From contig SVJS01000001.1 in the NCBI GenBank assembly GCA_015068855.1, positions 115,774 to 179,773 on the forward strand: 64,000 bases of DNA, written 5' to 3'. Source of the stretch: Oscillospiraceae bacterium. GTDB lineage: Bacteria > Bacillota > Clostridia > UBA1381 > UBA9506. A program made the translations under genes and the position numbers. The notes below the pieces were generated by a model. That model was not told where the DNA came from, made no database searches, and saw only the letters and a list, made by a program, of their open reading frames with translations. Below, in pieces: positions 56,535-63,992 of the stretch (its first letter is position 1; each line of letters opens with the position of its first letter).

Positions 56535-57278
56535 CTACTTTCTTAATTTTCTGCAATACTGCGTACAAAGTTTATCCGTACAGGCAGAGCACCTGAGTGC
56601 CATATTACTGTTTTCCCAAAACCGTTCCGGATAGGTGAAGACGCACACTTCCCACACAAGCCAAATCAGGAATGAAAAAAGAACCAGCGACCACGAAAAA
56701 AAGCTGTTGACTGCCACAAGGGGCAGAAACATCATCAGATGGTCCCAATTAAAAATTCTGCATGTTGTGCAGCATTTATTTTTCATAATCAGCCTGAACG
56801 GACAAAAGATTAAAACACAGATTAAATCGCATACATAAAAGAAAGTGGCTATCAAGACCATCATGCCCGTATCGATAACGCCGTTTATGTGCAACAAGCT
56901 CAGGGCAACGGTGAGCAAAATCCATAGGACCATAACCTTGTAGGCTGATGCGGTTGTGTCCATGATATATTGCTTTAAGTTCTTATAATTAATTTTTTCC
57001 TTAATGGGCCGGAACAAAGATTCAAAGACCTTCTGCGACCCTATGGAGATATGCGCCTTAACAGGAATAAGCTGCAACACCATGTCCCACATCCAGAGCA
57101 TCCAGAGAAGGTGCAGCGGCGAAAATTCGCGAAAGAAATGCAGGCCCTCGGCGGCGGTAAAGCTCTCTTTGTCAAAAATGTATAGCAGGCAGGCAAGCAA
57201 TAAAACAATGCTTCTGCCAATGAGGCGTAAAAAATATATTCTTCTTGTTTTTGATGTGCGTTGCTCTGTGTGTTTCAT
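56535..57278 (-). CDS. multi-pass membrane protein with paired cysteine motifs
   Basis: 247 residues, about six hydrophobic segments. Two cysteine clusters stand out: KCCTTCRIFNWDH between membrane segments, and a C-terminal tail RCSACTDKLCTQYC (C-x2-C-x4-C-x3-C). Such spacing suggests a metal or Fe-S site at the cytoplasmic face. I do not recognise the family. It lies next to iron-linked genes but is separated from them by a terminator. GGAAG precedes ATG 57278. Confidence 0.75.
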   Translation of the reverse strand: MKHTEQRTSKTRRIYFLRLIGRSIVLLLACLLYIFDKESFTAAEGLHFFREFSPLHLLWMLWMWDMVLQLIPVKAHISIGSQKVFESLFRPIKEKINYKNLKQYIMDTTASAYKVMVLWILLTVALSLLHINGVIDTGMMVLIATFFYVCDLICVLIFCPFRLIMKNKCCTTCRIFNWDHLMMFLPLVAVNSFFSWSLVLFSFLIWLVWEVCVFTYPERFWENSNMALRCSACTDKLCTQYCRKLRK

Positions 57279-57363
57279 TTCATGACTTCCTTTTACTGTC
57301 TGTCTTTTTATAGTATACTACAAAACCCGCTCTTATTCAACTCCTCGCACGTGTTTTGAGAAC

Positions 57364-57396
57364 AAAAAAAGCCACCTGACAAAAAATCAGGTGGCT
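57364..57396 (-). terminator. terminator after the glycoside hydrolase gene
   Basis: AGCCACCTGA (57370-57379) pairs with TCAGGTGGCT (57387-57396). The A-run 57364-57370 is the U-tract on the minus strand. Confidence 0.85.
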
Positions 57397-57440
57397 GCTG
57401 AAAATAATAATCTTTTTTCCTGTGCGTCATGTAACATTCA

Positions 57441-58640
57441 TCAGGACAGTTTGTCTAACAAACCCTTTTGTGCTTTACAGGTTAGAATTTTCCGAACGCT
57501 TTTTGTCAGCCGCTCCTCTGTTATGGCGCCGCTTTCAACCGCCGCCAAAACTGCATCGTGTGCACTTTGCAAATCAGGCGGCATCAAAATCATGTCCGCC
57601 CCCGCAAGAATGGCCCGCACGGCGGCATCCTGCGGCGCGAAGGTCTTCGTAATGGCACCCATGCTGAAAGAATCTGTTATGACAATGCCGTTATAGCCCA
57701 GCTCTTCGATGAGCATATCTGTGATAACAGCCTCCGATACGGATGCGGGCAGTTTCTCGCCCGTAACCTGTGTCAGGGTCATGTGAGAAACCATCACAAA
57801 ATCGGCACCTGCGTTGATGCCTGCCTGAAAGGGCAGAAATTCATTCTGCCGCAGCTCCTCTATGGTGCGGTTGCTTTCGGAATAGCCCGTGTGCGAGTCC
57901 ACATAGGTGCTGCCGTGACCCGGAAAGTGTTTAAGCGTTGCTGAAACACCATGGTCTTCGAGCCCCGCAACAACGCGCGCCACCATCTCTGCAACAAGCG
58001 CCGGGTCCGTTCCAAAAGAACGGTCCCCAATTTCAGTATTGGCAGGGTTTATCAAAACATCTGCATCCGGTGCAAAATTTACGTTAAAGCCAAGGCGGGA
58101 CAGCTCCTCGCCCAGGGTTTTCCCGACGGCATATGCCTTCTTCGCATCCCCCGTCGCACCGATTGTGCTCATGGCGGGGTGCTTTGTTGTTCCCATGGCG
58201 GGGTTTTCGCCCAGACGCGCCACGCGGCCGCCTTCCTCATCCACCCCGATAAACAGCGGAACGGCAGAAAAGCTTTGCATGTTTGCCAGCATGTCTTTGG
58301 TCTGCTTTTCGGTTTCAAAATTGTTTGCAAAAAAAACAAGGCCGCCAACAGGATAAGCATCAAGCGCCTTTTTTGTGGTTTCTCCGGCCCGAACAACCGT
58401 GCCCACGTTGGTTATGGCCTCCGGCGTTACGAACATCATCTGGTAAATCATATCGCTTACGGACATGCGCTCCAAAACGGCCTCCACCTGTCTGTCCATC
58501 TCATGCATATCCACTGCGGTTTCCTTATGGAAAGACGTGCAGCCGCTTGCCAACAGCAGCAATGCCAGCATAAGTGAAAAACACACCGACATCGAACGGC
58601 TTTTTTTACGGATGGCTTTCTTTGGCATCATCGTCATCAT
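57441..58640 (-). CDS. glycoside hydrolase family 3 lipoprotein (beta-N-acetylhexosaminidase-like)
   Basis: 399 residues. Lipoprotein signal with lipobox LASGC. The GH3 barrel has GGRVARLGENPAMG, LKHFPGHGSTYVDSHTGYSE (the NagZ-type His-Asp loop) and the nucleophile Asp in IVITDSFSMGAI. It is expected to remove N-acetylglucosamine from muropeptides or glycans outside the cell. It begins one base after the stop of the Cys-rich protein gene, so it shares the feoA transcript, an unusual company. GGTGATTGA precedes ATG. Confidence 0.9.
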   Translation of the reverse strand: MMTMMPKKAIRKKSRSMSVCFSLMLALLLLASGCTSFHKETAVDMHEMDRQVEAVLERMSVSDMIYQMMFVTPEAITNVGTVVRAGETTKKALDAYPVGGLVFFANNFETEKQTKDMLANMQSFSAVPLFIGVDEEGGRVARLGENPAMGTTKHPAMSTIGATGDAKKAYAVGKTLGEELSRLGFNVNFAPDADVLINPANTEIGDRSFGTDPALVAEMVARVVAGLEDHGVSATLKHFPGHGSTYVDSHTGYSESNRTIEELRQNEFLPFQAGINAGADFVMVSHMTLTQVTGEKLPASVSEAVITDMLIEELGYNGIVITDSFSMGAITKTFAPQDAAVRAILAGADMILMPPDLQSAHDAVLAAVESGAITEERLTKSVRKILTCKAQKGLLDKLS

Positions 58641-58838
58641 TCAATCACCTTTTTCAACAGTCTCCCCCGTTTGTTCGCATTCGGCTGTCTGCGAACACGC
58701 GCTGCAGGTACGGCTTTGACAGGATTTGGAATAGGGACAACCAATGCAGGTTGCGCCTTTCTTTTTCTCCCTGTACAGGTAGTAGGAGGCACCCCCCACC
58801 AAACCTGCAAGAACGACGATGAGAATTACATTTCCCAT
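58641..58838 (-). CDS. FeoB-associated Cys-rich membrane protein
   Basis: 65 residues: a transmembrane helix at ~4-22 (ILIVVLAGLVGGASYYLY), a basic stretch, then a cysteine-rich tail with CIGCPYSKSC and CSACSQTAEC. The layout matches the small protein usually encoded after feoB. Here feoB is missing between it and feoA, which ends 30 bases upstream. Role in iron delivery is inferred from family context. Confidence 0.85.
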   Translation of the reverse strand: MGNVILIVVLAGLVGGASYYLYREKKKGATCIGCPYSKSCQSRTCSACSQTAECEQTGETVEKGD

Positions 58839-58868
58839 ACCACATCACCTTACCTCAGGAACGAATTT

Positions 58869-59090
58869 TTATAACAAAATCGCTTCCGCCAACTGATTGT
58901 CAATATTATATCTGCCATCCTTAATGGAAACGATGCAACTGCCTTTGAGATGGGAAACAACCGTAATGGTTTCACCGCTGTAACACCCCAGCGAAAACAA
59001 AAAGCTGTTAAGCTCTTCGTCATCGGTTGCAACGCGGGAGATGACATATTCTTTGCCCTCTATTGCCTCTTTTACGTTCATATCTGCCAC
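58869..59090 (-). CDS. feoA: FeoA family protein
   Basis: 73 residues, a single SH3-like FeoA domain (KEYVISRVATDDEELNSFLF, GCYSGETITVVSHLKGSCIV). FeoA normally assists the ferrous transporter FeoB; no feoB is in the window. It has a perfect promoter with an inverted-repeat operator at its start site, and the divergent gene is a DtxR-family regulator, so iron control is strongly suggested. Confidence 0.88.
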   Translation of the reverse strand: MADMNVKEAIEGKEYVISRVATDDEELNSFLFSLGCYSGETITVVSHLKGSCIVSIKDGRYNIDNQLAEAILL

Positions 59091-59167
59091 CGGCCTATCT
59101 TTTTAGATTCTGTTTGCTTGTATCATAACAACCCAAAATGCAGGCTGTCTCTAAGCTGAAACACGCA

Positions 59168-59220
59168 GTTAGCATACGCTAACCATTTGTTATTATAGCA
59201 CCGACAGAAAATTTTGTCAA
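59168..59220 (-). promoter_or_regulatory. feoA promoter with DtxR-like operator
   Basis: Minus strand TTGACA (59220-59215), 17 bases, TATAAT (59197-59192). The inverted repeat GTTAGCATACGCTAAC (59168-59183) covers the region just after the start point. Its TTAG/CTAA halves resemble DtxR/IdeR boxes. Confidence 0.75.
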
Positions 59221-59366
59221 TACTTTTTGCTGATTTTTATTGATTCTTTTCCCTTTTCGCAACCGACGGATAACGCTCCTTTTTTCCCGTTCCCTGTTTT
59301 GCTTGCTTTTGCTTTGCGTATATGATATACTAAAAATATATCCCGCTTCAAGGAGTTGATGTAACC

Positions 59367-59729
59367 ATGAAAGAATCCGGCGAAATGTATCTTGAATCTA
59401 TCTATGTTCTCTGCGATAAAAAGAAAACCGTCCGTTCCATTGACGTTGCAGAGCATATGAACTTTTCCAAGCCCAGCGTGAGCCGTGCTGTCGGGCTCTT
59501 AAAAAAAGATGGGTATATCAACGTGGATAAGGATGGATATATCTCCTTAACCGAGCTTGGCAGAGAAAAAAGCAAGAGCATCTTTGAAAGGCACACCGTT
59601 TTGACAAAAATGCTTTTGTCTCTCGGTGTTGATGAAGAAACAGCGGATGAAGACGCCTGCCGCATGGAGCATGTTATCAGCGAAAAAACCTTTGATGCCA
59701 TGAAAAACTATCTGGCTCAAAACGAATAG
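59367..59729 (+). CDS. DtxR-family metal-dependent repressor, iron-type signature
   Basis: 120 residues: winged helix (SGEMYLESIY, VRSIDVAEHMNFSKPSVSRAV) and dimerisation domain, no C-terminal SH3 domain, thus MntR-sized. The metal ligands look like DtxR rather than MntR: Met in EMYLE (DtxR Met10) and Cys-x2-Glu-His in CRMEHVIS (DtxR Cys102, Glu105, His106). It is divergent from feoA with an operator-like repeat between. A weak promoter has TATACT at 59326-59331. Likely iron-dependent repressor of feoA and perhaps itself. Confidence 0.88.
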   Translation: MKESGEMYLESIYVLCDKKKTVRSIDVAEHMNFSKPSVSRAVGLLKKDGYINVDKDGYISLTELGREKSKSIFERHTVLTKMLLSLGVDEETADEDACRMEHVISEKTFDAMKNYLAQNE

Positions 59730-59778
59730 GATGCGCAGGAATGAAAAGAGCACAGAGAGTCATAAAAGCAGTATAAAT

Positions 59779-59815
59779 AAGGCTTTGAGGGTGCTGTTTC
59801 CTCAAAGCTTTACTT
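59779..59815 (+). terminator. hairpin terminator after the DtxR-family gene
   Basis: GCTTTGAGG pairs with CCTCAAAGC, then a short TTTAC. The left arm is part of a 13-base sequence repeated at 62444. Confidence 0.6.
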
Positions 59816-59837
59816 GTATGAACCAATTGCAGCAGGA

Positions 59838-59866
59838 TTGAAATTCTGACAATGATATCATATAAT
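59838..59866 (+). promoter_or_regulatory. promoter of the hsdR remnant
   Basis: TTGAAA (59838-59843), 17 bases, TATAAT (59861-59866). It is intact although the gene is not. Confidence 0.65.
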
Positions 59867-59933
59867 AAAAACCGTAAGATTTCCAGTGCCTGATGCTCTG
59901 ATTCTATCATTCGTAAAACAAAGGATGAACCCT

Positions 59934-61475
59934 ATGACTAACTTTGATTTTTTACTATCCGAACCGCAATTTTCCACATTTTCCGACGTGGCTGTTAATG
60001 CTGAAAAAATCCTCACAATTGATGCCGCTGCCTCTGTATTAAATTGTCGCAGGGCCATGGAATTTGCGGTAAAATGGATGTATTCGGTTGATACAGATTT
60101 ACATATGCCTTATGACGCAACTCTCATCATTTTGATGAATAGTGCTGAATTTCGGGAACTCATCGGGGAGGATATGTACAGGCGGATGGATTTCATCCGC
60201 AAGGCTGGTAACATCGCCGCTCACGGCGAAAAGAAAATATCAATGGAGCAGGCCGAGCTTTGCCTTGAAAATCTCTATTATTTCCTTGACTATGTTGCCT
60301 ATTGTTACAGCAAAAACTACGCAAAAGGCCGGTTTGATGCGGATTTGTTGGAGCTTACCACCGAGGAGGCTTTATCGTTTGTTACCGAAGAAACCATTGA
60401 TGTGGAAAGCCTGCTCGCTGAAAACAAGGCCTTAAAAGAAGAACTCACGGCACGCCGTGCAGCAGGACAGCAGACATATGTCCCAACGCCTCTTAATTTA
60501 TCTGAATTTAAGACGAGAAAAATATACATTGATACCCAGCTTACCGAGGCGGGATGGGTGGAAAACAAAACCTGGAAACACGATGTCCCGCTTGCCGGGA
60601 TGCATAATGAATCCGGCGTCGGTTTTATCGATTATGTTTTGTATGACGACATGCTTAAACCGCTTGCCATTATCGAGGTAAAGCGCAGCTGTGAAGACAG
60701 AGCTGCCGGCAGACTGCAAGCCCGGCTCTACGCTGATAGCTTAGAAAAACAATATGGCAGACGGCCTGTCATCTTCTTAACCAATGGCTTTGAAACGTGG
60801 ATTGATGATGACCACTATCCTGAACGAAAAGTGGCAGCCATCTATGCAAGGCAAGACCTGCAAAAGCTGTTCAGCCTCCGCGAGGCACGGACAAGCCTTA
60901 CCCATGTGGCGGTTGACAAAACCATCGCCCCAAGGCAATATCAGGTGGATGCTGTCAAAGCCGCCTGTGACGCGCTCGATGCCAAAAACCGCAGGAGGGC
61001 GCTTTTGGTTATGGCGCCCGGCGCAGAGAGAACCAGAACGGCGGTGGCGCTTTGTAAAGTCCTCTTTGAGCATGGATGGGTCAGGAACATTTTGTTTTTA
61101 TCAGACACCGCTTCTTCCGTCTCGCTGGCAAAGCGTTGTTTTGCAAACTTGTTTTCGGACATATCCGTTACAAACCTCTGCGAAGAAAAGAATAACCTCT
61201 TTGCACAATGTGTATGTTCAACGTATCAGACTATGTTTAACCGCATCGACGAGGAAGATGACGATGACAGAAAGTTGTTTACAAACGGCCATTTCGATTT
61301 GCTCATTTGTGACGAAGCACAGCGTTCGATTGATACAGCATACCGAGAGATTTTAAACTACTTTGACGCACCTATGCTCGGCCTGACAGCTACGCCCAAA
61401 AACAAACTCGACAAAAATACATATGCTTTTTTTGAGGCAGAGGGCGTTCAACGCTCCGCACAAAAATCAATGTAA
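59934..61475 (+). pseudogene. type I restriction endonuclease R subunit, truncated and motif-degenerate
   Basis: 513 codons from ATG 59934 (AAAGGATG upstream). In order: DUF4145-like N-terminal domain (~1-130), HSDR_N nuclease-like domain with GFIDYVLYDD and IIEVKR (~230-300), and the first helicase domain. Normal HsdR has a Walker A reading MATGTGKT; here it is MAPGAERT. DEAH is replaced by DEAQ; LGLTATP remains. The frame breaks off before helicase domain two, where about 200-400 more residues are expected. The protein could be made but should not hydrolyse ATP or restrict DNA. No hsdM or hsdS adjoins it. Confidence 0.85.
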
Positions 61476-61481
61476 ACTTAG

Positions 61482-61619
61482 GACTATCCGGAGACCGCAA
61501 AGAAAATTCGTGATGACGGAAGACCCAAAATCGAGGAAAGCTGTTCTATGTGCGGTAAATTTTGTGCGGTCAGAAGCATGAACAAGGCACTAAACGGTGA
61601 GCACATTGATATATTATAA
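61482..61619 (+). pseudogene. thiC: C-terminal fragment of phosphomethylpyrimidine synthase (thiC)
   Basis: The frame starting GAC at 61482 gives 45 residues, DYPETAKKIRDDGRPKIEES followed by CSMCGKFCAVRSMNKALNG and a stop. This is the extreme C-terminus of ThiC with its CxxCxxxxC [4Fe-4S] ligands. There is an in-frame stop directly upstream and no start, so it is a remnant. The other ~390 residues of ThiC are missing; the hsdR remnant ends just before it, marking a deletion junction near 61450-61480. Confidence 0.88.
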
Positions 61620-61641
61620 AAACCGAAAAGAGGAAGGCAAT

Positions 61642-62139
61642 ATGAAAACAAAAACTCAAAAAATTGTTATGGCATCTCTGCTTGCAGCTCTGTGCTGCGT
61701 CGCAACAATGATTATCAAAATACCGTCACCGCTTAAAGGGTATTTGAATTTAGGTGACTGCGTTGTGCTTCTTTCAGGATGGCTTCTGTCTCCTGCGTAC
61801 GGATTTGCGGCTGCCGGTATCGGGTCTGCTCTTGCAGACATATTTTCCGGCTATATTGTCTATGCCCCTGCAACATTGGTTATTAAAGGCATTATGGCTG
61901 TTGTTGCTCATTTCTGCTTCCATGGTTTGCATAACAAGCTTGGAAACACACCTTCAAGAATTATCGGAGGCGCCTTGGCAGAAATTGAAATGATACTTGG
62001 ATACTTCCTGTTTGAAGGATTTATGTATGGGTTTATGCCGTCTGTTGTAAACATTCCTGCTAACGCTGTACAGGGTGTTGCGGGTCTTATCATAGGAGCA
62101 ATTCTTGTGAAGATATTTGATAAAACAAAGATGTTCTAA
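61642..62139 (+). CDS. ECF transporter S component (vitamin uptake)
   Basis: 165 residues from ATG 61642 (AGAGGAAGG upstream), about five to six transmembrane segments. LNLGDCVVLLSGWLLSP and ALADIFSGYIVYAPATLVIK match the riboflavin/HMP-type S component family. It captures a vitamin or precursor and docks on a shared ECF energising module, absent here. The thiC remnant directly upstream suggests thiamine-pyrimidine (HMP) uptake, an inference from context; riboflavin or pantothenate remain possible. It is the one gene of this island that appears intact. Confidence 0.85.
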   Translation: MKTKTQKIVMASLLAALCCVATMIIKIPSPLKGYLNLGDCVVLLSGWLLSPAYGFAAAGIGSALADIFSGYIVYAPATLVIKGIMAVVAHFCFHGLHNKLGNTPSRIIGGALAEIEMILGYFLFEGFMYGFMPSVVNIPANAVQGVAGLIIGAILVKIFDKTKMF

Positions 62140-62149
62140 AAAACAATAA

Positions 62150-62371
62150 AGCGGCGCTCTGCTAAATGATGTTGTTGCGGTGGAAGACAGCAAGGTAATA
62201 TTTTTTGATGTGAAACGAATTTTAACCACCTGTTCTTCTGCCTGCCGATTTCATTCTATGGTAGTCAGGAATATGTTTTTTGCAATTTCTGAGAAAAACA
62301 GAAGCCTTGTGCAAAAGCTTGGTCATATGGCAAGACGTACGACAAGGGAAAAACTGATTTCGAGCTGTTAG
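62150..62371 (+). pseudogene. Crp/Fnr-family regulator fragment
   Basis: The frame from 62150 to the stop at 62371 reads NDVVAVEDSKVIFFDVKRIL then TTCSSACRFHSMVVRNM and MARRTTREKLISSC. This is the end of the cyclic-nucleotide-type sensor domain and the dimer helix of a clostridial Crp/Fnr regulator. Both the N-terminal sensor start and the C-terminal helix-turn-helix are missing. It is a remnant without a plausible start. Confidence 0.75.
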
Positions 62372-62442
62372 ACACTCTTTTTAGATAGAGTAAATTAGCG
62401 GAAGTTAAAGGAACTTAAAAAGCGATAAAAACCGCATAAAAT

Positions 62443-62478
62443 CAAGGCTTTGAGGGGTTAAAAACCTTCAAAGCCTTT
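62443..62478. repeat. hairpin sharing a 13-base sequence with 59779
   Basis: AAGGCTTTGA/TCAAAGCCTT stem with inner GGTT/AACC. The 13-base AAGGCTTTGAGGG (62444-62456) is identical to 59779-59791. Confidence 0.6.
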
Positions 62479-62531
62479 GCTATTCTTGCAAATTTCGTAT
62501 TGCCACTTTTTGATACATTTTTTGGGTTTTC

Positions 62532-62564
62532 GCTAGAAAAGTGCTAGAAAAATGTTAGAAAAAA
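62532..62564 (+). repeat. three tandem 11-bp repeats
   Basis: GCTAGAAAAGT, GCTAGAAAAAT and GTTAGAAAAAA follow one another without gaps. The gap 62372-62632 contains this, the hairpin at 62443 and a promoter, and no gene. Confidence 0.8.
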
Positions 62565-62585
62565 TTATGGGTTGTTTTGGCGTTA

Positions 62586-62614
62586 TTGAAATTCCTATGA
62601 ATATTTAGTATAAT
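62586..62614 (+). promoter_or_regulatory. promoter of the RibD-like gene
   Basis: TTGAAA (62586-62591), 17 bases, TATAAT (62609-62614), 18 bases before the ATG. Confidence 0.8.
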
Positions 62615-62632
62615 TGATGCAGAGGTGATTTG

Positions 62633-63340
62633 ATGAACAGACCGCACATAATCTGTCACATGGTGACATCAATAGACGGAAAGGTTACGGGAGAATTTTT
62701 GTCCCGACCGGAATGTGAAAAAGCTACGGATATTTATTATGAGTTAAATCGTGAGTATAACAAAAACGGCGCAAGTGGTTTTATTTGCGGTCGTGTGACG
62801 ATGGAAAGCAGTTTCACAGGCGGTTGGTATCCTGATTTGGTGAAGTACGAGCCTATTGATAATAAAAATGATTTTATTCCTGATAATTTATCGGGATTCT
62901 ATGCCGTAAGCTTTGACCCCAAGGGCAAGCTCGGTTGGAAAAACAGTAAGATTATCGACGAAGATCCTGGTTATGGAGATGCACAGATAATTGAGGTTTT
63001 GACCGAACTGGCAGACAGTCGTTATCTTGCCTATCTGCAGAGTATGTATATTCCGTATATCTTTGCAGGCAAAACCGAAATTGATGTTAAAATCGCTCTT
63101 GAAAAGCTTAAAACCCTTATGGGTATAAACTCTATTCTTTTAGAGGGCGGTAGCATTGTAAACGGTTATTTTCAGCGAGCAGATGTGATTGACGAGCTTA
63201 GTCTTGTTGTCGCGCCGATTGTTGCAGATGCTGAGGACAAACCGCTATTTATGGATAGCACATTATCCGAATTTAAATTAAAAGAAATCAAGCAATACGA
63301 CGATGTTGTTTGGATGAATTATATAATGCGGAATAGATAA
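62633..63340 (+). CDS. RibD C-terminal/dihydrofolate reductase-like protein
   Basis: 235 residues from ATG 62633 with AGAGGTG upstream. IICHMVTSIDGKVTG, FICGRVTMES and SILLEGGSIVNGYFQRADVI, DELSLVVAPIV match the RibD reductase-domain family (NADPH-dependent reductases). No deaminase domain, and no riboflavin genes near, so it is probably not the pathway enzyme. Stand-alone members are of uncertain substrate. AT-rich codon use differs from the housekeeping genes. Confidence 0.85.
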   Translation: MNRPHIICHMVTSIDGKVTGEFLSRPECEKATDIYYELNREYNKNGASGFICGRVTMESSFTGGWYPDLVKYEPIDNKNDFIPDNLSGFYAVSFDPKGKLGWKNSKIIDEDPGYGDAQIIEVLTELADSRYLAYLQSMYIPYIFAGKTEIDVKIALEKLKTLMGINSILLEGGSIVNGYFQRADVIDELSLVVAPIVADAEDKPLFMDSTLSEFKLKEIKQYDDVVWMNYIMRNR

Positions 63341-63353
63341 GGAGCTAAATGCT

Positions 63354-63992
63354 ATGAAAAATGAATTAAAAAAACGTGATTGTGATATAAAGATAAAGTT
63401 GACTCCCAGCGGTACACAATATTTGCACTTTGAGATGGATGTCTGCGGTGATCACTTAGAATTTTTACCTGCTTCCACGGTGGGTGTGCAATTTGGTGCT
63501 GTTGTTAGTGCTCTTTACACTTTGTTTCATGAGAAAGATGATGGGCACGAGGAATGGAGTGCTCGTGAGTATCTCTCTGATGAAGAACACATTATCCATG
63601 CTACTGTCACAAAAGTTAGCTGGGATAATGAAGGTACCGATATAGATATTATTTTGTCGCGTAAATGTGAAGTTGATATAGATTACGAAAATGACTTAAC
63701 GGAAATAGAAATCAAAAGCTATGATGATTTACTGAAAAAGTATACGGTTAAGACAAGAGATTTATGTTATGCGGTTGCTAAAGCGTGTACTGAAGTTTTA
63801 AAAGAATATGGCTTTTATGGATATCGCTATTCAACAGAATATGATTATTTCGATATACACCAATTACTCTATATTAAATCTTTTGCTCTTTTGAATTTTG
63901 AAGCAAGAGAACTCACACCTGTAAACGAGAATGAGTTTGCAATGGGAACATCGTTTGAAAAGGAAATGGAACTTTTGTTGTTTGATATGTAG
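63354..63992 (+). CDS. unrecognised 212-residue protein
   Basis: Starts 13 bases after the RibD-like gene with AAGGAG upstream, so co-transcribed. No signal peptide or membrane segment. Acidic, with a beta-rich first half (IKIKLTPSGTQYLHFEMDV, VGVQFGAVVSALYTLFHEKD) and a helical second half (RDLCYAVAKACTEVLKEYG, GFYGYRYSTEYDYFDIHQLL). I recognise no family. AT-rich like its neighbour. It appears complete, ending just inside the window. Confidence 0.7.
   Translation: MKNELKKRDCDIKIKLTPSGTQYLHFEMDVCGDHLEFLPASTVGVQFGAVVSALYTLFHEKDDGHEEWSAREYLSDEEHIIHATVTKVSWDNEGTDIDIILSRKCEVDIDYENDLTEIEIKSYDDLLKKYTVKTRDLCYAVAKACTEVLKEYGFYGYRYSTEYDYFDIHQLLYIKSFALLNFEARELTPVNENEFAMGTSFEKEMELLLFDM

Noticed and set aside
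61597..61642. Longer N-terminus for the ECF S component starting at 61597
   Set aside because: That stretch overlaps the thiC remnant in another frame and lacks an RBS; AGAGGAAGG precedes ATG 61642.
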